Positions 23,186-31,413 of a DNA stretch of 64,000 bases are shown here, piece after piece. Numbering within the stretch: position 1 is the first letter of the stretch; every line of letters starts with the position of its first letter. The position numbers were made by a program, and so were the translations under genes. The stretch comes from Rahnella victoriana (GTDB lineage: Bacteria; Pseudomonadota; Gammaproteobacteria; Enterobacterales; Enterobacteriaceae): contig NZ_SJOJ01000020.1 in assembly GCF_004330295.1 (NCBI RefSeq), positions 39,082 through 103,081 on the forward strand, written 5' to 3'. The notes under the pieces were generated by a model, which was given only the letters and a program-made list of their open reading frames with translations, searched no databases and was not told the origin of the DNA.

Positions 23186-24682
23186 ATGTTCGTCAATAAT
23201 CGCTGGCTGATACTTGCCATCGTCACCAGTACGCTGTTTCTGATCATCATCGATATGACCGTGTTGTACACCGCGTTACCCCGTCTGACACAGGCGCTGG
23301 GTGCCACGGCATCGGAAAAACTATGGATAGTGAATGCCTATCCTCTGGTGGTCGCCGGGCTGCTACCGGGCGCGGGAATGCTGAGCGACCGGCTCGGGCA
23401 TAAGAATCTGTTTATGAGCGGGCTGCCGGTGTTCGCGCTCGCCTCCCTGTGCGCGGCGTTTTCTGCCAGCGCTGAAATGCTGATTGCCTCCCGCGTGTTT
23501 CTGGCCATCGGTGCAGCGATGATGATGCCTGCGACGCTGGCGATTGTGCGCCATGTATTTACCGATGAGCGTGAACGCGCGCTGGCGATCGGCATCTGGT
23601 CGGCGGTGGCTTCCGGTGCGGCGGCACTCGGGCCGGTGATCGGCGGCGTATTGCTGGAATATTTCTGGTGGGGATCGGTATTCCTGATCAACGTGCCGAT
23701 CGTGCTGGCGGTTTTCCCGTTCGCGCTGGCGCTGATCCCGCGTGGTAAAGGCAACAAACAGCGCCCGTGTGATTTTATCGGTTCTGCGCTGGTGATGGCG
23801 GGGCTGGTCGGCGTGATTTACGCGCTGAAAGAACTTAGCCATATCAATTCCTCATGGCTGGTCATCGTGTCTGCGGCGACGGCGGGCGTGATTTTCCTCA
23901 GCTTATTCGCCAGAAGACAACAGCGCGCATTGCAGCCGATGATCGATTTCTCGCTGTTCCGTAACCGGGCGTTTGCCTGCGGTGTCGGTGTTGCTATTAC
24001 CTCAATGATCGCGCTGATTGGCATCGAACTGGTGCTCAGCCAGCGGTTACAACTGGTGCTTGGCCTGTCGCCGTTTATGGCGGCGATGTTTATCCTGCCG
24101 ATCCCGGTGGCGTCTGCACTGGCCTCGCCGCTGGCGGGTATGCTGATCCCGCGTGTCGGCGTGCGCAAAATGATGCTTGGCGGCTTTGCGCTGTCGGCAC
24201 TGGGGATTGTGATGCATGCGCTGGTGTTTGACGTTGGCGTGACGCTGCAACTGATCAGCCTGTTTATCTTAGGTTTCGGGCTGGGAGGGGCCGTGACAGC
24301 GGCTTCAACCTCGATCATGCTCAACGCACCGGAAGACAAAGCCGGCATGGTGGCGGCGATCGAAGATGTGTCGTGGGAAATGGGCGGCGTGCTTGGCGTC
24401 ACCTTGCTGGGCGGTCTGATGACGGCGGTGTACAGCCGCACCCTGGAACTGCCTGCCGCGCTGGTGACCGGCGACGCGGCCTATGACAGTCTCGACGAAG
24501 CGCTGGCGATCGCCAGCCATCTCAGCCCGGAACACGCGACAGTTATCACGGATCTCGCCCGCGCGGCGTTCGATCAGGCGTTTATGGCGGTGCTGGTGTC
24601 GGCGGCCGCGCTGGTCATAGCGACGGTGATTGTGGTGAAAATCGTCTTGCGTAAGTCGTTGGGCGCACGTCTGCCTTCCTGA
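23186..24682 (+). CDS. SmvA-like DHA2-family multidrug efflux MFS transporter
   Basis: 498 residues, about 14 membrane spans. It shows the DHA2 motifs IDMTVLYTALPRL, LWIVNAYPLVVAGLL, the motif A loop DRLGHK, RVFLAIGAAMMMPATLA and GPVIGGVLLEYFWWGSVFLINVP. It is closest in pattern to SmvA, which exports cationic biocides, dyes and quaternary ammonium compounds. I chose the ATG at 23186, with GAGG upstream, because the family starts there; the frame extends to 23105 through the operators and is not used. Regulation by the downstream TetR is likely. Confidence 0.88.
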   Translation: MFVNNRWLILAIVTSTLFLIIIDMTVLYTALPRLTQALGATASEKLWIVNAYPLVVAGLLPGAGMLSDRLGHKNLFMSGLPVFALASLCAAFSASAEMLIASRVFLAIGAAMMMPATLAIVRHVFTDERERALAIGIWSAVASGAAALGPVIGGVLLEYFWWGSVFLINVPIVLAVFPFALALIPRGKGNKQRPCDFIGSALVMAGLVGVIYALKELSHINSSWLVIVSAATAGVIFLSLFARRQQRALQPMIDFSLFRNRAFACGVGVAITSMIALIGIELVLSQRLQLVLGLSPFMAAMFILPIPVASALASPLAGMLIPRVGVRKMMLGGFALSALGIVMHALVFDVGVTLQLISLFILGFGLGGAVTAASTSIMLNAPEDKAGMVAAIEDVSWEMGGVLGVTLLGGLMTAVYSRTLELPAALVTGDAAYDSLDEALAIASHLSPEHATVITDLARAAFDQAFMAVLVSAAALVIATVIVVKIVLRKSLGARLPS

Positions 24683-24696
24683 TAAAATGCGGCCAG

Positions 24697-24708
24697 GAGC
24701 GGTTGCTC
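24697..24708. promoter_or_regulatory. Third operator-like palindrome, before tetR
   Basis: GAGCGGTTGCTC is identical to the core of the first operator upstream of the efflux gene. It lies 21 bp before the tetR start, in the 47-bp gap between the efflux gene and tetR, consistent with autoregulation. Confidence 0.65.
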
Positions 24709-24729
24709 GATGCCAGCACAGGATTGATT

Positions 24730-25308
24730 ATGAAAGAAAATCAGGAGGCGTTAAGGGCTAAAATTCTTGACGGTGCCATCAGTCTCTTTATCGAAAAAGG
24801 GATTGAAAAAGTGACGACACGCGAGCTGACGGAGCGCGTCGGCATTTCCCGCAGCCATATTTATCATTACTTTCGCGACTGGCAGACCTTATGTATCGAG
24901 GCGCTGAAGGAGGTGATGCTGGCTGAGCTGACCGAATTCACCGCTGAAATTGCGCCGCTTCAGCCGCAGGAAAAACTGCACACGCTGGTACGCAATTATT
25001 TGCCGGACACGCAGGGCGATATCTGGCAGCTTTACGGCTCACTGTGGCAACTGGCGGCGCATAACGAGGCTTACGCCGGACTGGCGCAACTGATGGTGCA
25101 CAAGTGGCTGGCACTGCTGGCGGAGATTATCAGTGCGGGGATTGAGTCGGGCGTGTTCAGACCGGCGAATGCGGCACGGGTGACGCGGCAGTTATCTGCC
25201 ATCATGAATGGCTATTCCGATCAGCTGATCGTCATGCCCTCTGCCGAAACCCGTCAGGAAGCCATGGACGATATTCTCGATTTTATCGGGCGGGTGCTGG
25301 AGAAATAA
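24730..25308 (+). CDS. TetR-family transcriptional repressor
   Basis: 192 residues. The N-terminal helix-turn-helix is clear (AISLFIEKGIEKVTTRELTERVGISRSHIYHYF split over helices). The ligand domain is not assignable. The ATG at 24730 has AGGA 7 bp upstream. Together with the palindromes at 23118-23163 and 24697 it is the probable repressor of the efflux gene. It is co-oriented and downstream, not divergent as in many TetR-pump pairs. Confidence 0.87.
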   Translation: MKENQEALRAKILDGAISLFIEKGIEKVTTRELTERVGISRSHIYHYFRDWQTLCIEALKEVMLAELTEFTAEIAPLQPQEKLHTLVRNYLPDTQGDIWQLYGSLWQLAAHNEAYAGLAQLMVHKWLALLAEIISAGIESGVFRPANAARVTRQLSAIMNGYSDQLIVMPSAETRQEAMDDILDFIGRVLEK

Positions 25309-25315
25309 AAAACAG

Positions 25316-25340
25316 AAGGCCGCCATGATGGCGGCCTTTT
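25316..25340 (+). terminator. Rho-independent terminator after tetR
   Basis: AAGGCCGCCAT pairs with ATGGCGGCCTT and is followed by TTTT. It lies eight bases after the tetR stop and also sits at the 3' side of the convergent DUF2474 gene, so it may serve both strands. Confidence 0.85.
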
Positions 25341-25343
25341 CAC

Positions 25344-25508
25344 TTAATGACTTCTCATTCCCGCCGCAAACATCAGCAGATGAAATACCGATGCCACAAC
25401 AAATAACGCCAGCACGCTGCCGCCCCAGATGACGGCCATCCAGCCGACACGCTTTAAGAACGGGGCTTTAGTGATGTTGCTGTCATCCATTTTTCTGATG
25501 AGATTCAT
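25344..25508 (-). CDS. DUF2474-family small membrane protein
   Basis: 54 residues, found by hand translation. It begins MNLIRKMDDS, has one membrane span (VGWMAVIWGGSVLALFVVA) and ends AAGMRSH. DUF2474 proteins are short single-span proteins encoded directly after cioAB-type oxidase genes and are thought to play a CydX-like accessory role. The start at 25508 is 11 bp after the cioB stop. Confidence 0.85.
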   Translation of the reverse strand: MNLIRKMDDSNITKAPFLKRVGWMAVIWGGSVLALFVVASVFHLLMFAAGMRSH

Positions 25509-25519
25509 AACGAGATTCC

Positions 25520-26527
25520 TCAGTGATAACCCTGATCCGGTGTGACTTTCCCGCGGAACACGTAGTAGCTCCAGAAGGTATACACCAGAATGATCGGGAT
25601 AATGAACAGGGCGCCGACCAGAATGAAGCCCTGGCTTTGCGGCGGTGAAGCCGCTTCCCAGATGGAGATGGACGGCGGAATGATGTTCGGCCAGATGCTG
25701 ATCCCCAGACCGGTATAGCCCAGGAACACCAGCGCCAGTGTCAGCAGGAACGGCGCGTGATGCGCGTTTTTACTGATGGCGCGGTACATCCACGCCGAGA
25801 CCAGCACCACCAGCACCGGCACCGGCAGGAACCAGTAAAGGTTAGGGCGCGAGAACCAGCGGGTGGCGATGTCGCTGTGGGTCAGCGGCGTCCACAGGCT
25901 GACGGCCAGCGTCACCAGCAGGAATACCACCAGCAGCGGTTTGGCGATTTTGTGCATCGCTTCCTGCAATTCGCCTTCGGTTTTCATGATAAGCCAGGTG
26001 CAGCCGAGCAGGGCGTAAGCCACTACCAGCGCAAAGCCACAGAACAGGGTGAACGGCGTCAGCCAGTCCAGTGCGCCACCGGCGTACGTGCGGTTCACAA
26101 CAGGAATGCCGTTGATCACTGCGCCCAGCACCACGCCCTGACAGAAGGTGGCGATAACCGAACCCCAGATGAAGGATTTATCCCACACGTGGCGTTTGGC
26201 CGGGCTGGCTTTGAAGCGGAACTCAAACGCCACACCGCGGAAGATCAGACCGAATAACATCAGGGTCAGCGGGATAGTCAGTGCATCCAGGATCACCGAG
26301 TACGCCAGCGGGAATGCGCCATACAGCGCCGCACCGCCGAGTACCAGCCAGGTTTCGTTGCCGTCCCAGACCGGCGCAACGGTGTTCATCATCACGTCAC
26401 GGTCGTGCTCTTTTTTGACCAGCGGGAACAGCAGACCGATACCCAGGTCGAAGCCGTCCATCACCACATACATCATCACGCCGAAGATGATGATCAAAAA
26501 CCAGATCAGCGGTAAGTCGATACCCAT
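25520..26527 (-). CDS. cioB: Cyanide-insensitive-type cytochrome bd oxidase subunit II
   Basis: 335 residues, about eight membrane spans. The opening MGIDLPLIWFLIIIFGVMMY and MDGFDLGIG, then WDGNETWLVLGG, are CydB-family signatures; length and loops match the CioB/YthB branch. It forms the quinol oxidase with CioA at the inner membrane. I chose the ATG at 26527, 7 bp after GGAG; a TTG at 26533 overlaps the cioA stop. Confidence 0.92.
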   Translation of the reverse strand: MGIDLPLIWFLIIIFGVMMYVVMDGFDLGIGLLFPLVKKEHDRDVMMNTVAPVWDGNETWLVLGGAALYGAFPLAYSVILDALTIPLTLMLFGLIFRGVAFEFRFKASPAKRHVWDKSFIWGSVIATFCQGVVLGAVINGIPVVNRTYAGGALDWLTPFTLFCGFALVVAYALLGCTWLIMKTEGELQEAMHKIAKPLLVVFLLVTLAVSLWTPLTHSDIATRWFSRPNLYWFLPVPVLVVLVSAWMYRAISKNAHHAPFLLTLALVFLGYTGLGISIWPNIIPPSISIWEAASPPQSQGFILVGALFIIPIILVYTFWSYYVFRGKVTPDQGYH

Positions 26528-26529
26528 TA

Positions 26530-27954
26530 TCAAGCTCCCTTATTTTCGTCGGTCAGTGATTCTGAAATCGCAGACAGCGGACGCGCAGGCGTGCGGTGCT
26601 GGCCGGGACCACCGTGGTCAACGCTTTCACCTTCATGCGCCTGCGGACCCTTGCGGATCAGGCGCATCATGTAGCCGTAACCGACACCAAACACCGAACA
26701 GTAAATGACGATGAACAGGATCAGGCTGACGCTCATCTGCAACACGTTATGGTTGGATACCGCGTCTTTGGTGCGCAGCAGGCCATACACCACCCACGGC
26801 TGACGCCCCATTTCAGTGGTGATCCAACCCGCCAGCAGGGCCAGCAGACCGGAAGGGCCCATCAGGAAAGCAAAGCGCAGGAACGCTTTCGAGGTATACA
26901 TTTTGCCGCCACGACGCAGGATCAGGCTCAGCACACCCAGCAAAATCATCAGCATGCCCAGACCGGCCATGATGCGGAAGGTGTAGAAGATCACGGAGGA
27001 GTTCGGACGGTCTTCTTTCGGGAAGGATTTCAGCGCCGGGATCTGATGCGTCAGGCTGTGCGTCAGGATCAGGCTGCCCAGATACGGGATTTCAATCGCG
27101 TAACGGGTTTCTTCACGGTTCATATCGGGATAGCCGATCAGTACCAGCGGGGACGGTTTGTTGTCTTTATTTTCCCAGTGGCCTTCGATGGCCGCGATTT
27201 TAGCCGGCTGATATTTCAGGGTATTCAGGCCGTGGGCATCACCGAGGAATGCCTGAATCGGAGACACGATCAGTGCCATCCACATGGCCATCGACAACAT
27301 CGTACGGATGGCAGGCGTATCGCGACCGCGCAGTAAATGCCATGCCGCAGCAGAACCGACGAAGAAAGCAGAGGCCAGGAACGCGGCGGTGGTCATGTGC
27401 ATTAAGCGGAACGGGAAGGACGGGTTGAAGATAATCTTCATCCAGCTGACCGGCACCACCAGATTGTTAACAATCTCGTAGCCCTGCGGGGTCTGCATCC
27501 AACTGTTTGAGGCGAGGATCCAGAACGTCGACATCAGCGTGCCGAGGGCCACCATGCAGGTAGAGAAGAAGTGCAGGCCCGGTCCGACGCGGTTCCAGCC
27601 GAACAGCATCACGCCGAGGAAACCGGCTTCCAGGAAGAACGCGGTTAACACTTCATACGTCAGCAGCGGGCCGGTAATGCTGCCGGCAAAGGAGGAGAAC
27701 ATGCTCCAGTTGGTGCCGAACTGGTATGCCATCACCAGACCGGAGACCACGCCCATACCGAAGTTCACGGCAAAGATTTTCGACCAGAAATGATACAGGT
27801 CGCGGTAAGCCTCTTTCTTCGTTTTCAGCCACATGCCTTCCAGAACAGCCAGAAAACTGGCAAGCCCGATAGTGATTGCGGGAAAAATGATATGAAAAGA
27901 GACGGTGAAGGCAAACTGGATCCGGGCCAGTTCTAGCGCATCAAGACCAAACAT
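26530..27954 (-). CDS. cioA: Cyanide-insensitive-type cytochrome bd oxidase subunit I
   Basis: 474 residues. Haem ligands and quinol-site landmarks of the CydA family are present: an early His in FTVSFHIIFPAITIG, YQFGTNWS, the MHMTTAAFL region and GRQPWVVYGLLRT. The periplasmic Q-loop is short, as in CioA rather than E. coli CydA. It reduces O2 without pumping and tolerates cyanide-like inhibitors. The ATG at 27954 follows AGAGG. Two FNR-type boxes lie about 300 bp upstream. Confidence 0.93.
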   Translation of the reverse strand: MFGLDALELARIQFAFTVSFHIIFPAITIGLASFLAVLEGMWLKTKKEAYRDLYHFWSKIFAVNFGMGVVSGLVMAYQFGTNWSMFSSFAGSITGPLLTYEVLTAFFLEAGFLGVMLFGWNRVGPGLHFFSTCMVALGTLMSTFWILASNSWMQTPQGYEIVNNLVVPVSWMKIIFNPSFPFRLMHMTTAAFLASAFFVGSAAAWHLLRGRDTPAIRTMLSMAMWMALIVSPIQAFLGDAHGLNTLKYQPAKIAAIEGHWENKDNKPSPLVLIGYPDMNREETRYAIEIPYLGSLILTHSLTHQIPALKSFPKEDRPNSSVIFYTFRIMAGLGMLMILLGVLSLILRRGGKMYTSKAFLRFAFLMGPSGLLALLAGWITTEMGRQPWVVYGLLRTKDAVSNHNVLQMSVSLILFIVIYCSVFGVGYGYMMRLIRKGPQAHEGESVDHGGPGQHRTPARPLSAISESLTDENKGA

Positions 27955-28248
27955 AACAACCTCTTTTTGTGTGTCAGGTGACCCTTCCAAACAGCAATAC
28001 CGGTACGGGAACCGGCGATGTCTGACATTCGCAGGTGAAGTCTTGAATGAAAGGGTGGTACAGCTGGGGTTTCGCGAGGAGCCGATTTAACCACATCGTA
28101 TGAAGGCATTAACAGGGACGGTTCCGTGGGGAAATTAGTCGTTGAAACACTTTCTGTGCGGGTAACACGCAGGGGCGGGAAAACTAAATTCGGGGAAAAG
28201 GGAGACGCAGGGCGTTAACCACAAAAAATGAGAGGTCATGTTGTTGCA
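27955..28248. other. cioA upstream region, no gene seen
   Basis: 294 bp with no convincing coding sequence in either strand. It is the leader/promoter region of cioAB on the minus strand. I see no hairpin terminator or known riboswitch in it. Confidence 0.5.
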
Positions 28249-28282
28249 TTGATCTGGATCAAAAAGTTTTGATGTTTTTCAA
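28249..28282. promoter_or_regulatory. Tandem FNR-type boxes
   Basis: TTGATCTGGATCAA (28249-28262) is a perfect match to the FNR/ANR consensus TTGAT-N4-ATCAA. A second site, TTGATGTTTTTCAA (28269-28282), differs at one consensus base. Centres are 20 bp apart, about two helical turns. The only promoter they can serve in this window is that of cioAB, which suggests oxygen control of this oxidase. Confidence 0.75.
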
Positions 28283-28481
28283 ATGTAATTTCCCTGCATC
28301 CGGTAATGACTTGTTGTGTGCAAAATTGGTAACAAGAAAGTTAAATCGTGCCGGGCATCAGCGCATTCTGATTTTTAATGCAATGTAAATTTGTGTCATC
28401 GATTTTGGCCGAAAATGCCGCCAGAAGGTAATTCCCGTAACATTATTTTACATTTGTGCTGCACGTTATCCGGATGAATGA

Positions 28482-28507
28482 CAAAAAAAAGACGCCCGAA
28501 GGCGTCA
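28482..28507 (-). terminator. Terminator at the end of the T6SS operon
   Basis: On the minus strand GACGCC-TTCG-GGCGTC with a UUCG tetraloop is followed by eight T. The stem overlaps the stop codon region of the last T6SS gene, so it ends the long minus-strand transcription unit. Confidence 0.9.
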
Positions 28508-28975
28508 GGGTAATAATCCTTCAATCAGTTCAAAAAAGAGCTCTTCGCCAAACGCCCGCTCTTGCGCCGTGAAAGGATTCGCGGGACGCCATGTCCAGTC
28601 TCGGTTCTCACCTGCGCGCATAAATAACCGGCACAGAACAGTGACCCGGCCCTGCGTACAAAGGCTGGTTTCCACACAGCCCGTGACGCCTTGTCCGTAT
28701 AAAAACACCGGAGTGAAGGTCACCTGGCTGTCTTCATAGGTCAGCCGGATACCGGGAACACTGAACGATTTCCCGCCGATCAGGCATTCAATCAGCGAGA
28801 CGGTGGTGCTTTCGACCCCGATGCCGGTGCCTTCCAGCCATTCTTCCATGTTTTCCTGCAACAGCGCGATCCGCTGCCGGAACCCGGCGATATCCGCCTG
28901 TCCTTTATTTTCATATGAGCCAGTGCGGGGCTGGCTGTCCTGTAGTTTTTTCAGGAACCGTTCTTTTGCTGACAT
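28505..28975 (-). CDS. T6SS-associated protein of unknown function
   Basis: 156 residues, acidic and soluble, with no signal peptide. I do not recognise a catalytic motif. Similar-sized genes commonly end T6SS clusters in Enterobacterales, after the vasL gene. The ATG at 28975 has AGAGGA upstream; a frame to 29023 exists but lacks a ribosome site. Its place at the operon end suggests an accessory or chaperone-like role, which is a guess. Confidence 0.6.
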   Translation of the reverse strand: MSAKERFLKKLQDSQPRTGSYENKGQADIAGFRQRIALLQENMEEWLEGTGIGVESTTVSLIECLIGGKSFSVPGIRLTYEDSQVTFTPVFLYGQGVTGCVETSLCTQGRVTVLCRLFMRAGENRDWTWRPANPFTAQERAFGEELFFELIEGLLP

Positions 28976-29040
28976 ACTTCCTCTGTATTTAAGATGGCTG
29001 ACGTCATCATATTTTCTGATCACGCCGCCATATTCATTGG

Positions 29041-30429
29041 TCAGTTATCTGCCTGACCGTTTTTACTGGCGGTCGCCGGTAAGGTTTGAGTAAGCAACGC
29101 GTAGCGGTTCAGCAACTGCGTAAACTGATTATCAAGTTGCAGCGTCAGTTGTGGCGGAATCGCGGTTTTCTGTTGCTGCAGATCGGCAAGTTTTCGCAAG
29201 GATTCTTCCACCGGCGGCGCGCTGTTCAGCGCCTGCTGGATAGCAAATACCGACGACTTCAGCTGTGAGACAGTCATGTATTTACCGCGCTGCTCATCCA
29301 GCCCGTTGAGTTTATCCGCCAGTTGTTGCAGCTGGGTATTGGCCTGTTGCCAGCCGCTGAGGTTTTCCAAAGGCACGGCATTGGCGTTCAGTTGCTGCGT
29401 CCAGCTTTTCGCCAGCGCGGCGGTTGCCGGATTATCAGGCCATAACATCAGCGCCTGACCGACCAGATGTGACCCGGTATCCTGCGCCCAGCGCGGCGAC
29501 AAGGTGGCGAGCTGGCGCGTTTGCTGCTGCATTGCGGCCAGATACGCCGGTGCCTCGCGGTGCAGCATCTCAGCCTGCCGGTTCTTCAGCGTTTCCAGCG
29601 CCTGTGTGTTCAGCGGTTTGGGCAACACCGGCAGCGTCGCCATCAGCTGCTCACCGGAAGGCGGATGATAAAACGCCCTGATGCCCGCCGAAATCCCGCT
29701 ACCCAACAGCACCGTCACCACCATCCCGGCGATGAACCCTTTCCATTGCACCGGATGCTTCACCGGCGCGGGTGGCGCAATCGTCACCTGTGGTTCGGCA
29801 GGTTCAGCCTGCGCGACATAGACCCACTGCTCGCGGGGTTGCGCGGCCCACTCTTTTTCCGCGTTTTCAGTCGCTGCCGCAGGCAGGACGATCGGCGCAT
29901 CGCTGGTGGCGTGCATATTTTCCAGCCTCACGGCGGCACCGTGCATAAAACTGCTCAGTGCTTCCAGTTGGCTGACATGCTTCAGCTCCAGACGCTGCAG
30001 GACCTCGCACAGCGCATTGATCAGTTTTTCGGCCTGATAGATCTGCGACAGATCGTGATAATCCAGGGTCATGCTGCGCAATGTCTGTTGCAGACGCTGG
30101 CTCAGGCCGGAGAGTATTTCCATCCGCGCATGCACCGGCTGCGGCCACAGTCCCGGCCACTGCCGTGAAATCAATGCCTCGAGGATCGCCAGCCCTTCAT
30201 TTAAACCCGATATCCCCGCTACGCGCGCCCGGGCCTGCGTATACCACGATGCCGTTTGCAGCTCGATACCGTTTTGCTGGAACAGATTCAGACACAGCTG
30301 TTCCACTTTTTGCCAGTTAACATCCGGGCGCGCCGGATGGGTTAATTTGCTCAGTTCTTCGCGTAAAACGGCGTAATCAGCCAGCGCACGCGGGTCACCC
30401 CCGGTGCGCAACTGGCGTTCAATTGACAT
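29041..30429 (-). CDS. VasL-type (ImpA_N domain) T6SS protein
   Basis: 462 residues. The N-terminal ImpA-related domain spans about 1-170 (GLNEGLAILEALISRQWPGLWPQP). A membrane span follows at about 230-250 (GFIAGMVVTVLLGSGISAGI) and the C-terminal part is helical. This is the VasL/TagA-like architecture related to TssA, a membrane-anchored protein thought to cap or stabilise the sheath. It lies 11 bp after tssE. Confidence 0.85.
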   Translation of the reverse strand: MSIERQLRTGGDPRALADYAVLREELSKLTHPARPDVNWQKVEQLCLNLFQQNGIELQTASWYTQARARVAGISGLNEGLAILEALISRQWPGLWPQPVHARMEILSGLSQRLQQTLRSMTLDYHDLSQIYQAEKLINALCEVLQRLELKHVSQLEALSSFMHGAAVRLENMHATSDAPIVLPAAATENAEKEWAAQPREQWVYVAQAEPAEPQVTIAPPAPVKHPVQWKGFIAGMVVTVLLGSGISAGIRAFYHPPSGEQLMATLPVLPKPLNTQALETLKNRQAEMLHREAPAYLAAMQQQTRQLATLSPRWAQDTGSHLVGQALMLWPDNPATAALAKSWTQQLNANAVPLENLSGWQQANTQLQQLADKLNGLDEQRGKYMTVSQLKSSVFAIQQALNSAPPVEESLRKLADLQQQKTAIPPQLTLQLDNQFTQLLNRYALLTQTLPATASKNGQADN

Positions 30430-30440
30430 GGTTGTTTTCC

Positions 30441-30869
30441 TTAACTGACGTAATTCTGCTGTTTCATATGGCGCATCAGTACGCGGCCTTCCGGCATAAA
30501 TTCGGTACCGAATCGCACTAAGCCAAGCTCTTTCAGTTCGGCGTCAATGGCGTATTCAAGATGTCCGGGGCTGGACTGGGGCAATAAAATAACGTGCAGT
30601 TTTTGGATGCGTGGCTCGTATTTCAGCAAGGTCTCTGACAAGACATCCAGCAGGGAATGCGCCGTGCCGGGCATCCCTTGCAGGATTTTGCTCATGTCCG
30701 GCAGGCCGTAATCCGGCAGATGGCTGAGCGTGCCAGCACGACAGTTGAGAATGCGCTGCATGTTGTCGAGCACGGAGAGGATCACCTGATTCTCTTCGCT
30801 GACGTTGTGCAGATCGAGGCCGCCGGCAAAATTGCCGAGCAGCATTTCGTAGAGTGAGGGTTGCGGCAT
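30441..30869 (-). CDS. tssE: TssE, T6SS baseplate subunit (gp25-like)
   Basis: 142 residues, gp25-like lysozyme fold lacking catalytic residues. It shows the family pattern ILSVLDNMQRILNCR, DYGLPDM and the ending ETLLKYEPRIQKLHVIL. TssE joins TssK, TssF and TssG in the baseplate wedge. It starts 1 bp after the tssJ stop. Confidence 0.92.
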   Translation of the reverse strand: MPQPSLYEMLLGNFAGGLDLHNVSEENQVILSVLDNMQRILNCRAGTLSHLPDYGLPDMSKILQGMPGTAHSLLDVLSETLLKYEPRIQKLHVILLPQSSPGHLEYAIDAELKELGLVRFGTEFMPEGRVLMRHMKQQNYVS

Positions 30870-30870
30870 A

Positions 30871-31413
30871 TCACTTGTCCTTCAATGGCAGCAGTGTCAT
30901 TCCCTGATTATTCAGTTCAATCTGTCGTGCTTTGTCGGGGTCAAGATCGTCGCGGCTGAGAACGATACGCCAGGTATTATTGGTAATATCTGGTGACAGG
31001 AACATGCCCGCGACGGCGACATACTGGGCTTTTTCATCGAGAGGGACGTCAACGGTGATTGCAGCACCAGGAAGGATACGGATGTCTTTTTCGCTCACAA
31101 GATCAGTTTTGATCGCCTGACTGTCATCAGTAAATAATGACGGATAGTCCGTACCATCAAACACTTTTCGATCTTTTAACTGATAGATGCGAACAACGGT
31201 GGAGAGCGGCGCACCCGCAGCATTATTATTGATTGCATCCCTTGCTTTAATATCCAGATGCAACGTTTTCACCTGCTTGTAAAAAATGGATTTGGTTACA
31301 GCGACAGTACCGTCGCTGACCTTCTGGGTCAGTCCGCATCCGCTAAGCGTGGAGACCATTGCCAGCATCAGTAATGTAAAACGGGTTTTACCAGCGGTAG
31401 TCGCCATATTCAT
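30871..31413 (-). CDS. tssJ: TssJ, outer-membrane T6SS lipoprotein
   Basis: 180 residues with a lipoprotein signal ending in the lipobox LSGC (Cys about 26). The transthyretin-like fold has KTLHLDIKARDAIN and VRIYQLKDRKVF, typical of SciN/TssJ. It anchors the TssLM membrane complex in the outer membrane. The start overlaps tssG by 26 bp; AAGGGAAA precedes the ATG at 31413. Confidence 0.92.
   Translation of the reverse strand: MNMATTAGKTRFTLLMLAMVSTLSGCGLTQKVSDGTVAVTKSIFYKQVKTLHLDIKARDAINNNAAGAPLSTVVRIYQLKDRKVFDGTDYPSLFTDDSQAIKTDLVSEKDIRILPGAAITVDVPLDEKAQYVAVAGMFLSPDITNNTWRIVLSRDDLDPDKARQIELNNQGMTLLPLKDK

Noticed and set aside
26596..27336. 246-codon plus-strand frame opposite cioA
   Set aside because: Antisense shadow rich in His, Gln and Arg, typical for frames opposite membrane proteins.
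29521..30168. 215-codon plus-strand frame opposite the VasL-type gene
   Set aside because: Antisense shadow without ribosome site or recognised features.
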